From NCBI RefSeq assembly GCF_014641455.1, contig NZ_BMHT01000005.1, positions 313,357 through 377,356 of the forward strand: 64,000 bases of DNA, read 5' to 3'. The stretch is from Hymenobacter cavernae (lineage in GTDB: Bacteria > Bacteroidota > Bacteroidia > Cytophagales > Hymenobacteraceae). The notes beneath the pieces were generated by a model. That model was not told where the DNA came from, made no database searches, and worked only from the letters and a program-made list of their open reading frames with translations. Both the position numbers and the translations under genes were made by a program. The first letter of the stretch is position 1. The number at the start of each line of letters is the position of its first letter. Positions 52,590-61,785 of the stretch are shown here, piece by piece.

Positions 52590-54509
52590 CTAGCTTTCGC
52601 TAACATTCTTCTCTTTCACCTTCCCCACTTTGCTTACCCGCAGCAGATGCTGGCCGCGCAGCAGAATGCGAATGCTCCGGCGCTTCAGCGAAATATTGGC
52701 CTGCGGGCTGTTGTAATCGGCTTGCTGCAGCTGGTACGCCGATAGGATATCCCGGTAGGAAAGTACGCCCACAACAGTTCCTTTCTTCTTGCTGGCCAGC
52801 ACAGGCAGCACGTCCACCTTCTCGCGCGACATGATTTCGACGGCCCGGCGCAACGTGCTGCTGTCGGTGATGGTAGCAGGCTTCTGACTGATCAGGGCCC
52901 GCACCGGCAAATCGGTGGTGGTGTGCAGGTCGAAAAGCTGGGTGAAGCTCACGATGCCTTCAAACTGACCTTCGTTGCTAACGATAATGAAGTACGTGCC
53001 CGGCGTGCCGTGGCCCGCTTCGAGCCATTCGCGCACTTCGGCCACGCTGTTGTCGCCGCTGATAGTTTCGCCGCCTTCGCGCAGCACCTGCCCCACGGTC
53101 ACTTTTTCCAGCACATCCGGCTCAAAGGAATCGGGTGTGCTGACACCGCGGCGCGCTATTTTCTCCGTCATAATGGTATTGCCCATCAGGAAAAACGACA
53201 CTAGATACGAGCCCGTGCAAGCCCCTAGCAGCGGCAGCAGCGCCTGCGACTGCATGGTGGTTTCGAGAGCAAACACGATGGACGTCAGCAAAGCACGCGA
53301 AGCGCCCGCGAACATGGCCGACATGCCCACCAGCGCCGCCAGCGGCAGGTTGATATTGGAGCCGGGAAACAGCTGCAATACCACGCCGCCCAGCAGCGCG
53401 CCGCTGGCCGCGCCAATCGTGAGCAACGGACCTAGGGTACCGCCCGAGGTGCCGCTGCCCAGCGCAATAACCCACGACGTAAACTTGAGCAGGCACAGCG
53501 AGAGAATTAGCATGAGCGGTAGGCGACCGGCCAGCATGTCGCCGATGTTTTCGTAGCCGACACCTAGGGTCCGCGGCGCGAAATACCCGATTACGCCCAC
53601 CACCAGGCCACCCATCGCCGGCCACCACATCCAATGAATCGGCAGCTCCTCGAAGAGGTCTTCCACCCAAAACACGATCTTGGTAACCAGCACCGAAATA
53701 CCACCGATGGCAATGCCAATGACGCTGTAAGCGGCCAGAGCAAAGTTGTCGGGAGCGGCAAAATCGGCCATTTTAAACTCCGGGCCGTTCTCAAACAGCA
53801 AATGGTGACCGGCCGCACCCGTGATGCAAGCCAAAGCCACCGGAATGATGGAGCGAGGCGAAAACTCAAACAGCAGCAGCTCAATAGCCAGGAAAATAGC
53901 CGCAATCGGGCAGCCGAATACGGCCGTCATGCCCGCAGTGGCGCCGGCGGCCAGCAGGATCTTGCGCTCGTTGTGCGTGATTTTGAAGATCTGGCCGATG
54001 GTAGAGCCAAAGGCGCCCCCGGTGGCGATAATCGGGCCTTCGGTACCGAACGGCCCACCTGTGCCAATGGAAATAGCGGCCGACAACGGCTTCAGAAATG
54101 TGATGGATGGCTTGATGCGGCTTTGATTGGTGAGCACCTGCTCAATGGCTTCCGGAATGCCGTGCCCGCGAATCGCCTTCGACCAGTACAGCGCCATCAG
54201 CCCAACGATCAGGCCGCCAATGGCCGGCACAACGATAACCCACAAACCTAGGTTGTTCTGCGCCGGGCTGTGGTACTTCACCGAAATCGTCTGGTAGAAA
54301 GCTAGGTTTGTAACCAAGTTGATCAGGTACACCAGATCTTTGGCGATGATGCTGATAAAGGTGCCGATCAGCACGGCTAGCGCGGAAATGAAAGCTACCC
54401 GCTTTCTATCCGGCGCCAAAAGCGTGCGGAGGCGACGGCCTCCTTCCGCGTTCAGATCCAAAGAAGTTGAAAGGGGAATGCCTTGGTTTAGAATGGTATC
54501 GTCTTTCAT
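52590..54509 (-). CDS. ClC-family chloride channel/antiporter with CBS domains
   Basis: 639 residues from the ATG at 54509. About eleven membrane helices carry the ClC signatures: GHGIPEAIEQV, GTGGPFGTEGP and LGSGTSGGTLGP. The Glu in GTEGP is the gating glutamate, and its presence makes coupled chloride/proton exchange possible. Two CBS domains (about 480-600) follow and probably sense nucleotides. It is divergent from the nnr gene. The physiological role is unknown. Confidence 0.93.
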   Translation of the reverse strand: MKDDTILNQGIPLSTSLDLNAEGGRRLRTLLAPDRKRVAFISALAVLIGTFISIIAKDLVYLINLVTNLAFYQTISVKYHSPAQNNLGLWVIVVPAIGGLIVGLMALYWSKAIRGHGIPEAIEQVLTNQSRIKPSITFLKPLSAAISIGTGGPFGTEGPIIATGGAFGSTIGQIFKITHNERKILLAAGATAGMTAVFGCPIAAIFLAIELLLFEFSPRSIIPVALACITGAAGHHLLFENGPEFKMADFAAPDNFALAAYSVIGIAIGGISVLVTKIVFWVEDLFEELPIHWMWWPAMGGLVVGVIGYFAPRTLGVGYENIGDMLAGRLPLMLILSLCLLKFTSWVIALGSGTSGGTLGPLLTIGAASGALLGGVVLQLFPGSNINLPLAALVGMSAMFAGASRALLTSIVFALETTMQSQALLPLLGACTGSYLVSFFLMGNTIMTEKIARRGVSTPDSFEPDVLEKVTVGQVLREGGETISGDNSVAEVREWLEAGHGTPGTYFIIVSNEGQFEGIVSFTQLFDLHTTTDLPVRALISQKPATITDSSTLRRAVEIMSREKVDVLPVLASKKKGTVVGVLSYRDILSAYQLQQADYNSPQANISLKRRSIRILLRGQHLLRVSKVGKVKEKNVSES

Positions 54510-54689
54510 GAAACGGTTACTGAGGGCTGCCCGAAGGCGCAGGGAAAGGACTATATTCTTCAACGCGAATCAGTCTTGGCAGTTCCCCTGCCATCTTCTT
54601 TCGACCCGTCTAGCCCGACCAGCTCGGCCGCGGTTGCGTAAAAAGAGGCGTTCAAAACCACAAATTTCGCCTCACGGGTTAAGCTTATT

Positions 54690-56207
54690 ATGAAGATTCT
54701 AACCGCCGCCCAAACGCACCAAGCCGATCAGGCGACCATTCAGGCCGAAAACAGCAGCTCCGATGCGCTCATGGAGCGGGCCGCTACGGCCTTCACCGAT
54801 TGGCTCACCAACCGGCAGTTGCCTACGGAGGCGGGCGAAATTCTCGTGTTGGCGGGCCCCGGCAACAACGGCGGCGACGGACTGGTGACGGCCCGCCAGC
54901 TGCACCAATGTGGCTACCAGGTGCGCGTGTTGCTGCTGCCCGCCGAAAAGCACTCGGCAGATTTTACGACCAACCGGCAGCGCCTGCCCGCCGCGGTGCC
55001 CGTCGCAGACCTAGGTCCGGAAAACCTGCCGGCGCTTACGCCCGCCACATTAGTCATTGATGCCCTATTCGGCACGGGCCTGAGCCGGCCGCTGGAAGGC
55101 CTGGCGGCTACCATGGTGCAGCATCTGAATGCCTCGCAAAGCCGCGTAGTAGCCATCGATATGCCCTCCGGCTTGCTGACCGATGCGCCCCAGCCGAAGG
55201 ACAGTGCCGTGGTACGGGCGCATCATACCGTGAGCTTCGAGCTGCCGAAGCTAGCTTTTTTGCTGCCGCAGAACGCGGGGTTTGTCGGGGAGTGGCACCT
55301 GCTCCCGATTGGCCTGAATCGGGAGTTTATTGCGCAAACCGAAACGGCGATGTACTTCGTGGATGCGACGCTGCTGGCCGGCAAGCTCCCGAAACGGGCG
55401 AAATTCGGACACAAAGGCACCTACGGGCACGCGCTGCTGCTGGCCGGCAGCAAGGGCAAAATCGGGGCGGCAGTGTTGGCTACAAAGGCTTGTCTGCACA
55501 GCGGCGTAGGGTTACTCACGCTGCGTACGCCCGCCATCGGCTACGACGTGGTGCAAACCGCCGTGCCCGAAGCTATGGCGCTCATCGATCCGCACCCCGA
55601 TTTCATTACCGAGCTACCCGAGCTGAAATCCTATTCGGCTATCGGTATGGGGCCCGGCATTGGGCAGGAAGCTGCCACCAAAGAGGTGCTGGCCAGGTTG
55701 CTGCGCGAAGCCAAAGCGCCGCTCGTGCTGGATGCCGACGCCCTGAATCTGCTCGGCCAGAACCGCGACCTGCTGGCCCTGCTCCCACCCGATACGCTGC
55801 TCACGCCGCACCCCAAGGAATTCGAGCGCCTCACCGAACCTGCCCGCGACGATTATCACCGCCTAGAGCTGCTGCGTACCTTCTGCCAGCAGCACCGCTG
55901 CTACGTGGTCCTGAAAGGCGCCTACACCTGCCTGGGCACGCCTGACGGGCAGTTCTACTTCAACAGCACCGGCAACCCCGGCATGGGCACCGGCGGCAGC
56001 GGCGACGTGCTAACGGGCGTGCTGACGGCGCTGCGGGGCCATTCGTTTCTCTCGCCCCTGGATGCGGCGCTGCTGGGGGTGTATGCCCACGGCCGCGCCG
56101 GCGACCTGGCGGCCCAGCAAACCGGCGAAGCAGGCCTCAGTGCCGGCGATATCACGCGGTTTTTGGGACCCACTTTCCAGGAGTTGATAACGCAGCCACT
56201 CTTCTAG
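54690..56207 (+). CDS. nnr: Bifunctional NAD(P)H-hydrate epimerase / ADP-dependent dehydratase
   Basis: 505 residues. The N-terminal YjeF domain (1-215, with VLAGPGNNGGDGLVTARQL) epimerises damaged NAD(P)HX. The C-terminal ribokinase-like domain (about 230-500) dehydrates it, with the typical stretches GIGMGPGIGQ, PLVLDADALNLL, PHPKEFERL and GTGGSGDVLTGVLTALRG. It is a metabolite-repair enzyme in the cytoplasm. The fused form is standard in bacteria. Confidence 0.96.
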   Translation: MKILTAAQTHQADQATIQAENSSSDALMERAATAFTDWLTNRQLPTEAGEILVLAGPGNNGGDGLVTARQLHQCGYQVRVLLLPAEKHSADFTTNRQRLPAAVPVADLGPENLPALTPATLVIDALFGTGLSRPLEGLAATMVQHLNASQSRVVAIDMPSGLLTDAPQPKDSAVVRAHHTVSFELPKLAFLLPQNAGFVGEWHLLPIGLNREFIAQTETAMYFVDATLLAGKLPKRAKFGHKGTYGHALLLAGSKGKIGAAVLATKACLHSGVGLLTLRTPAIGYDVVQTAVPEAMALIDPHPDFITELPELKSYSAIGMGPGIGQEAATKEVLARLLREAKAPLVLDADALNLLGQNRDLLALLPPDTLLTPHPKEFERLTEPARDDYHRLELLRTFCQQHRCYVVLKGAYTCLGTPDGQFYFNSTGNPGMGTGGSGDVLTGVLTALRGHSFLSPLDAALLGVYAHGRAGDLAAQQTGEAGLSAGDITRFLGPTFQELITQPLF

Positions 56208-56513
56208 AATGCTCGGTTGTGGAGCAAAGTGAGCAGTAAGCAAACTAACCGGGGAAGCAGGCCTTCCAATTCAGTACCTAGGTTGGTTTTGAGGCGACTT
56301 AGATAGCTGCGGTGGCTAACTGGTTTGCCAGCTCGGCGAACTAGTTCGGGTCGGAGGCCAACTTAGTGGCTTTTGCCCCAAACTAATTCACTACAAAAGC
56401 GAAGTAGTTTGCCTTTTTAGCTACCCAGTTCGCCTCCGACCCAAACTAGTTCACTACTGAGGCGAACTAGTTAGCTGCGCCGGTAAACGAGCAAGCGCAA
56501 GTAGCGCTCCAAC
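56208..56513. other. Intergenic region with nested repeats
   Basis: About 306 bp between the convergent nnr and UbiA-like genes. The repeats at 56338-56457 dominate it and are listed separately. One ACCTAGGT sits near 56278. No gene or clear terminator is visible. Confidence 0.55.
56338..56457. repeat. Inverted and direct repeats containing ACTAGT
   Basis: An inverted repeat has 21-nt arms with one mismatch (56338-56358 and 56432-56452). An 18-nt direct repeat, CCCAAACTARTTCACTAC, is at 56377-56394 and 56440-56457 (17 of 18 identical, 63 nt apart). Several ACTAGT palindromes lie inside. This can fold into a large branched structure, as DNA or as RNA. Confidence 0.65.
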
Positions 56514-57407
56514 TCAGGAAACCAGGTACACGGCCAGAAACTGCACCAGCATCACGCCATCGGCCAGTAGGGCAAAGTAGTAATCAGGGCGGGTTTCGTC
56601 GGCAAACCAGATGATGGCGCCGGCCAGCAGCGTAGGCACCGTGAGCACCAGCAGGCTGTGGTGCAATACGCCCTGCGGGATGAGAAAGCTGGAAACCACC
56701 AGCACCGTCAGGGCGAATATTTTGGTGGCTTTCACCCCAAAAACGCCCGGAAACGTGCGGGTGCCCGTGAGCCGGTCTTTGGTATAATCGCGAATATCGA
56801 ACACGAAAGCCAAGGCCAGAATGAACAGGAAGCGCCGCCCAAACAACACCAGCACCACCGGCGACAGAAGCGGTTTGGAGAGGTAAAAAGCCGGAATCCA
56901 GACCGTGACAGCGGCCCACACATACGCAATCAGAAACACTTTCAGCAGCGGAAAATCGCGTAGGGCGCGCCACTTGCCCTTCACTCGCGCCACCGGTAGC
57001 GAGTAGAGCAGCGAAATAGCCGCCAGGTGCCCCAGAAAACCGAGGAGGTGCTCCCACCCATCGAGCCAGAAGAGCAGCCCCGCCACCGCCAACGAACCTA
57101 GGGCCAGCAAGAACAGCTCGCGGCGGTGATTGATCATCCACAGCTTGCGCTCTGATAGCACCAGCTGCTGGCTGTACTTGTAGGGCAGCACGCTGTCGAT
57201 GTTGTAGAGAAACAGCGTCGCCGTGAAGATCAGCATGGCCAGCCGAAACGGCACATCGACCCGCCAGAACAGAAACGTGGCCCAGGTGAGTCCTACGGCT
57301 GCCGCGGCCAGCCACGCGCTGCTGTAGAGCAGCGCATCCACGCACCGCTTCAGGCCGGCGAATGAGGTGGTAGCGGAAGCAGGCGTAGAGTCACCGAAGT
57401 TGCGCAT
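56514..57407 (-). CDS. UbiA-like prenyltransferase-fold membrane protein
   Basis: 297 residues from the ATG at 57407. Seven or eight membrane helices. The second Asp-rich motif of the UbiA family is clear (DIRDYTKDRLTG, near 215), but the first is only NIDSVLPYKYS, so the active site looks degenerate. UbiA enzymes attach prenyl chains to aromatic or other acceptors. The substrate is unknown and a non-catalytic role is possible. An upstream extension to 57458 lacks protein features. Confidence 0.75.
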   Translation of the reverse strand: MRNFGDSTPASATTSFAGLKRCVDALLYSSAWLAAAAVGLTWATFLFWRVDVPFRLAMLIFTATLFLYNIDSVLPYKYSQQLVLSERKLWMINHRRELFLLALGSLAVAGLLFWLDGWEHLLGFLGHLAAISLLYSLPVARVKGKWRALRDFPLLKVFLIAYVWAAVTVWIPAFYLSKPLLSPVVLVLFGRRFLFILALAFVFDIRDYTKDRLTGTRTFPGVFGVKATKIFALTVLVVSSFLIPQGVLHHSLLVLTVPTLLAGAIIWFADETRPDYYFALLADGVMLVQFLAVYLVS

Positions 57408-57488
57408 AGCTAGGCATATACGAAGGGCAGCAAGAAATAGAACAGGCAAAGCGCACAAGGGTTCAACGCGCCGCCGCGACCTAGGTCC

Positions 57489-58172
57489 TTACTCCCCTGT
57501 TTCCGCGTAGCTGGCATCAACGGGCTTCGACTGGGGCGAGTGCTGCTGACGCAGGAATATCGACAGGCCCACGATGGTAATAATGGAAACGAACTCGCTC
57601 TGCCAGTTCTGAAACGACTCGAACCAGAAACGCGCCGTCTGCATGTACCCTAGGGTTGTTACCGGCGGCTTGTGCTCGTGCGCCTGCTCGATGTTGTAAA
57701 CCTGCATTCCGCCCCGTGCGTGCAGCCACATGGCGCCCAGAAACAGCAGGAACAGCGCCAAGCTCAGAGAGTGCTTGTACAAGGCTAGCCAAAGGCCTCC
57801 CCAGCGCACTGGCGCGGGCGCGTCGGGCTTGCTGGGGTCAGGGTCCCGGTCCACTTCCTCCTGCTCGTACAGCTTCTTCGACTCGGAGGAGCCGCGCTGC
57901 CGAAACCAGACCGTGAGCAGCACATACACAGCCATTTGGAGAAATTCGCTTTCCCAGTTCTCAAACGTAGCTTCCAGAAAATGCCCGGACGTGAAGTACT
58001 GACCTAGGGTCAGCGGCAGCAGGTGCATTTGCTCCAGGTCGGCATTGTTCTCGCGCCAGCCAGTGAGATACTGCCCTACCATTGTTACCAGCACCATCGC
58101 AGTCCCGACGAGCAGCAGGCTGTTTTCGTATACGAAGCGGCGAAAAGGGGACGAAGATGGGTGGGTAGCCAT
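57489..58172 (-). CDS. DUF6766 family membrane protein
   Basis: 227 residues, four membrane helices in two similar halves. Each half ends in the stretch NWQSEF (as NWESEFLQMAVYVLLTVW and NWQSEFVSIITIVGLSIF) followed by a QRG or RQQ and SxESK-like tail. This internal duplication and the motifs fit DUF6766. The function of the family is unknown. A full promoter with both boxes lies just upstream. Confidence 0.8.
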   Translation of the reverse strand: MATHPSSSPFRRFVYENSLLLVGTAMVLVTMVGQYLTGWRENNADLEQMHLLPLTLGQYFTSGHFLEATFENWESEFLQMAVYVLLTVWFRQRGSSESKKLYEQEEVDRDPDPSKPDAPAPVRWGGLWLALYKHSLSLALFLLFLGAMWLHARGGMQVYNIEQAHEHKPPVTTLGYMQTARFWFESFQNWQSEFVSIITIVGLSIFLRQQHSPQSKPVDASYAETGE

Positions 58173-58197
58173 AAGAAAAGTGCGGGAGAGAGTCGGG

Positions 58198-58232
58198 CAA
58201 AGCTAGGTTTGCTATTAGTCCTAAACGACAAA
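58198..58232 (-). promoter_or_regulatory. Promoter of the DUF6766 gene
   Basis: The minus strand reads TAGCTTTG at 58205-58198, a full -7 match, and TTTG at 58232-58229 as -33, with a 23-nt spacer. The ATG follows 25 nt after the -7 box. The -33 box overlaps the edge of the ppa terminator. Confidence 0.6.
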
Positions 58233-58268
58233 AAACCTCCCATGCTCAAGTGCAACAGGAGGTTTTTT
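58230..58268 (-). terminator. Terminator of ppa
   Basis: Eleven-nt arms (AAAAAACCTCC and its complement) with a 17-nt loop. It lies 43 nt after the ppa stop, and the minus strand ends in T6 within the arm. Confidence 0.75.
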
Positions 58269-58311
58269 AGTGCTTAAGCTGCGAATTGCTCAGCTAGAAG
58301 CAGTTACGTTT

Positions 58312-58899
58312 CTACAGCTCTACGCCCGCTTCTTGCTTCGACGACTCCGGCGTGGCGCTGCCCATCGGGAAAGTCTCGTTGTAGAGCTTGATGCTGTCTT
58401 CGATGATGCGGTACGCATCTTCGCGGCCCATGAAACGCTCTACCGTTACTTGCTTGTGCTCCAGTGCCTTGTAGTCTTCAAAGAAGCGGCGCATTTCCAG
58501 CAGCGTGTGCGGCGGCAGGTCGGAAATATCATTGAAGTGGTTTACGGATACGTCGTTGGCGGCCACGGCAATAATCTTGTCGTCTTCCTCGTCTTGGTCG
58601 ACCATCTGCATCACACCAATCACTTTCGCGTCGATAATGCACATCGGCACCACATCTACGGAGCAGATTACCAGGATATCGAGCGGGTCTTTGTCGTCGC
58701 AGTAGGTCTGCGGAATGAAGCCGTAAGCGGCCGGATAGTGAACGGCCGAGAACAGCACCCGATCCAGCTTGAGCAGGCCACTTTTCTTGTCAAGCTCATA
58801 TTTACCTTTCGATCCTTTCGGGATTTCGATAATGCCGTTTACAACACTAGGGGAGTTTTCGCCACGCTCAACGTCGTGCCAGGGGTTAAAGTGGTTCAT
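58312..58899 (-). CDS. ppa: Inorganic pyrophosphatase, family I
   Basis: 195 residues, cytoplasmic. Hydrolyses pyrophosphate to phosphate and pulls biosynthesis forward. The metal-binding motif [10 protein letters not shown] (the family's DxDPxD signature) is near residue 69; other conserved blocks are [19 protein letters not shown] and [13 protein letters not shown]. Full length for a type I enzyme. Possible promoter box TATTTTTG at 58960-58953. Confidence 0.96.
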   Translation of the reverse strand: MNHFNPWHDVERGENSPSVVNGIIEIPKGSKGKYELDKKSGLLKLDRVLFSAVHYPAAYGFIPQTYCDDKDPLDILVICSVDVVPMCIIDAKVIGVMQMVDQDEEDDKIIAVAANDVSVNHFNDISDLPPHTLLEMRRFFEDYKALEHKQVTVERFMGREDAYRIIEDSIKLYNETFPMGSATPESSKQEAGVEL

Positions 58900-58952
58900 T
58901 TTCGGAGGGAATAAAATGACTAGGTTTAGGGAATATAACCTAGGAGTTCTTT

Positions 58953-58960
58953 CAAAAATA
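58953..58960 (-). promoter_or_regulatory. -7 promoter box of ppa
   Basis: The minus strand reads TATTTTTG, a full match to TAnnTTTG, 54 nt before the ppa ATG at 58899. No clear -33 TTTG. Confidence 0.4.
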
Positions 58961-59112
58961 AGAAGGCGCGCGCAGAAATTTCACAGAAAATCTCAGAAAA
59001 ATCAGATTTCTGCTATACTCAGCAAGACAAGGAAAATAGATGCTTATAAACGTAGCCGCTCCTATTAGGTTAGACTCCCGCTAAACGCCTGCTTACGGTC
59101 CCTGAGCTTCAT

Positions 59113-60831
59113 CTACTTACTCAGCACTTCCAGCAGCGGCGTGCCCGTGCAGCCGTCCGGCTCCTGGATGTGCAGGTAGCGCGCCACTGTGGCGGCGATG
59201 TCCGTGATTTTGGCTGGCACATTCGATTCGCCGTGGCGCACATGCCAGCCCCAGAACAGCAGTGGTACGTGCGTATCATATGCGGAAGGACTCCCGTGGG
59301 TAGTTCCGCGGTTGATCGGGTACGCGTACGATTCGAGCCAGCCGGGTTCCAGCACCACCAGCACGTCGCCGCTGCGCTTGGGATAGTAGCCATTCTCCAG
59401 GTACATCAGCATCCCGCTTTCCCAGTGCGACTTCTGTACATCTTCCGCAGCAATGGCCCGCGTGACGCCCGCAAAATTGATCATAATGCTAGCTACTTCG
59501 GCCTGGAAGGCATACAGATCCAGCTTCTTCTGCGCGATGAGGGGCCGGTTGAGGTACACCTGCTGGTTTTCGTAAGTAAGCACCCATTTGCCCGCCCCAT
59601 GCCGCCGCACCAGCTCGTGTTGCAAGGAGTCGCGCATGAGCGAGGGGCCTACCGAGCCCGCCGGAATGCGCTTATCGCGCAGGAAATCGGGCGAGTGGGC
59701 CGCGCCGTGGTCAGCGCTCAGAAACACAAGCGCCTGGCCTTTCCCAACGGTTTTATCCAGGTATTCCAGCAAGCGACCTAGGTCTTGGTCCAGCCGCAGA
59801 TACGTGTCTTCGGTCTCGATGGCGTTGGGGCCAAATTGGTGACCCACGTAGTCGGTGCAGGAAAAGCTGACGGCCAGGAAGTCCGTGATGCCACGCTGTC
59901 CCATCTGCTCCGCCCGGATGGCTTCAATGGCGAAATCAGCCGTAAGCGTATTGCCGAAAGGCGTGGAGCGAATCAGGTCATAGTTCGCCGATTTTGTCGC
60001 CACGGAAGCATCGGCGCCGGCACGTAGGCCCGCACGACCCGCGGCAATGTCAACTCCGCTTAGCGTGGGCAGGTCATGTGGAAAAACAGGCCTAGCTTCG
60101 CCCTTGAAAGCGCCTTCCCAGGCTACGTCGTCGGCCGTGCTTTCCGTGTATTGCGCGATGGGCAGCAACGTTTCCCACGGCTTCGACAGGTATTGCTCCG
60201 GAAGCTTGCGGTTGTTGAACTGCACCACCCATTCCGGCAAGGCAGCCTGGTAGAATGTGCTGCTGATGAATGCGCCATTGGTGCCGTCGTACCAATAAGC
60301 CGCATTCGCTGAGTGCCCGGCCGGCAGAATAGAGCCCCGGTCTTTCATGCTTAAACCAATGACTTTGGCCTGAAAATTTGTCGCCAAGCGCAACTCATCG
60401 GTAATGGTAGAAGCTAGCATGTGGCGCGGCGACTGTTGTCCGGCCGCTGTCGAGCCACCTATCGACTGCACGGTTTTGTCTTCGGTAACGTAGGTTGCTT
60501 TTCCTTCTTCCCGCACCCACCAGTTGTTGCCCACAATGCCATGCACAGCAGGCGTAGTACCCGTGTAGATGCTGGCGTGGCCCGGCCCAGTATAAGTCGG
60601 CACGTAATTGTAGTGGGTGTTCTCGTAGCTGAAGCCCTCCCCTAGCAAGCGCCGGAAACCATTGCTCCCAAACTTATCCCAGTAGCGGTACAGGTAATCG
60701 TAGCGCATCTGATCTACCACAATACCAACAACAAGTTTGGGCCGGTCGAGCGGCTTTCCTTTTTTCTGACCAAATGAAGTGCCCGCCAGCGCGGCAGTTA
60801 TCAGCAAGAGCAAGGTCTTTTTCAAAAGCAA
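59113..60831 (-). CDS. pafA: PafA-type alkaline phosphatase
   Basis: 572 residues, exported (signal peptide to about residue 21). It is an alkaline phosphatase superfamily enzyme of the PafA type: a metal-binding Asp40 (GIVVDQMRYD), a threonine nucleophile near residue 81 (PTYTGPGHASIYTG) instead of the PhoA-type serine, and later metal ligands in SADHGAAHSP and THGSPSAYDTHVPL. PafA enzymes release phosphate from many monoesters in the periplasm and are typical of Bacteroidota. It has its own promoter box. Confidence 0.92.
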   Translation of the reverse strand: MLLKKTLLLLITAALAGTSFGQKKGKPLDRPKLVVGIVVDQMRYDYLYRYWDKFGSNGFRRLLGEGFSYENTHYNYVPTYTGPGHASIYTGTTPAVHGIVGNNWWVREEGKATYVTEDKTVQSIGGSTAAGQQSPRHMLASTITDELRLATNFQAKVIGLSMKDRGSILPAGHSANAAYWYDGTNGAFISSTFYQAALPEWVVQFNNRKLPEQYLSKPWETLLPIAQYTESTADDVAWEGAFKGEARPVFPHDLPTLSGVDIAAGRAGLRAGADASVATKSANYDLIRSTPFGNTLTADFAIEAIRAEQMGQRGITDFLAVSFSCTDYVGHQFGPNAIETEDTYLRLDQDLGRLLEYLDKTVGKGQALVFLSADHGAAHSPDFLRDKRIPAGSVGPSLMRDSLQHELVRRHGAGKWVLTYENQQVYLNRPLIAQKKLDLYAFQAEVASIMINFAGVTRAIAAEDVQKSHWESGMLMYLENGYYPKRSGDVLVVLEPGWLESYAYPINRGTTHGSPSAYDTHVPLLFWGWHVRHGESNVPAKITDIAATVARYLHIQEPDGCTGTPLLEVLSK

Positions 60832-60874
60832 AAAAGTTAAGTAGCCAACGTTACAAGCTAGCTTGATGAATCGC

Positions 60875-60882
60875 CAAAGATA
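60875..60882 (-). promoter_or_regulatory. -7 promoter box of the PafA gene
   Basis: The minus strand reads TATCTTTG, a full match, 44 nt before the ATG at 60831. A second full match, TAGCTTTG, lies at 60922-60915. I cannot tell which one is used. Confidence 0.5.
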
Positions 60883-60983
60883 AATTCACAAAGCCGAATC
60901 TCGGCCTTAGCGTCCAAAGCTAGGCGTCTTACGTAGGAATAGGCTGTTACTTTTCTGTTAAAGCGCCTTGTTTTCAAACCTGA

Positions 60984-61712
60984 ATGCCTACTGACCAATC
61001 TTACGCGCTCATCTTCGATATGGATGGCGTCATCATCGATAATACCGATTATCAAGCCGAAGCCTTTCAACTGCTTTTTCGCGAGCATGGCCTGACCACC
61101 AACGCCCGGCACTTGCTCGAGCGACTGAACGGCATGCCCGCTACTGCCATTCTCAAAACGGTTTTTCAGCATCCCGTACCCGAGAAAGAGCTTAAGCGCT
61201 ACGCTGATCAGCGTGAGTTTCTCTACCGCGTCATCTACTGGGACAAGCGCCAAGAGCTTGCCGGCTTACGAAAATTCTTGGAAGCCGCCAAGAAAGCCGG
61301 ATTCAAGATTGGCCTAGGTACCGGTTCTGCTCCTGATACCATTGGCTATATCATCGATCATCTGCATCTGCGCCCCTTCTTTGATGTGATAACCGGCGCT
61401 GCTGATGTTGAAAAAGGCAAGCCGCACGCCGATACATTCTCCGTTGTGTCGCAAAAGCTAGGTATTCCGCCCGAGCGCTGCGTCGTTTTTGAAGATGCAG
61501 TGCTAGGTGAACAAGCCGCCTACAAAGCCGGCATGCGCTGTATCTGCCTAAGCACCTCAGTGGATGCCAGTAAGTTTCAAAACCCGATGAAGATCATCAA
61601 GGATTTTACCGAACTCGTTCCGCAGGATGTGCTGGATTTATTGGAGCAACATCCCATTGTTCCGAAACCCGATAAACAACGCGCAAAGCGAAAGTATATG
61701 AAGCTGCAGTAA
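60984..61712 (+). CDS. HAD-superfamily phosphatase (beta-phosphoglucomutase-like)
   Basis: 242 residues, cytoplasmic. The first HAD motif FDMDGVIIDN has the catalytic Asp12 and Asp14. Motif 2 is near GLGTGSAPDT and motifs 3 and 4 lie in EKGKPHADTF and CVVFEDAVLG. A four-helix cap (about 18-85) marks subfamily I. Sugar phosphates are likely substrates; the specific one is unknown. Candidate promoter TACTTTTC (seven of eight) at 60948-60955. Confidence 0.92.
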   Translation: MPTDQSYALIFDMDGVIIDNTDYQAEAFQLLFREHGLTTNARHLLERLNGMPATAILKTVFQHPVPEKELKRYADQREFLYRVIYWDKRQELAGLRKFLEAAKKAGFKIGLGTGSAPDTIGYIIDHLHLRPFFDVITGAADVEKGKPHADTFSVVSQKLGIPPERCVVFEDAVLGEQAAYKAGMRCICLSTSVDASKFQNPMKIIKDFTELVPQDVLDLLEQHPIVPKPDKQRAKRKYMKLQ

Positions 61713-61727
61713 GAAGCTTTAAGCCAG

Positions 61728-61769
61728 AATGAAAAAGCCGGCTTCTGGATAGAAGCCGGCTTTTTCATT
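61728..61769. terminator. Terminator between convergent genes
   Basis: Perfect 19-nt arms (61728-61746 and 61751-61769) with a 4-nt loop and A5/T5 on both ends. It serves the HAD gene on the plus strand and atpG on the minus strand. Confidence 0.88.
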
Positions 61770-61785
61770 TGCTGTTGTTTACTGC

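Noticed and set aside
53122..54251. Several 180-205-codon frames within the ClC gene
   Set aside because: Both same-strand and antisense frames overlap the clearly coding ClC gene, and their translations are Arg/Ala/Gly-rich without motifs.
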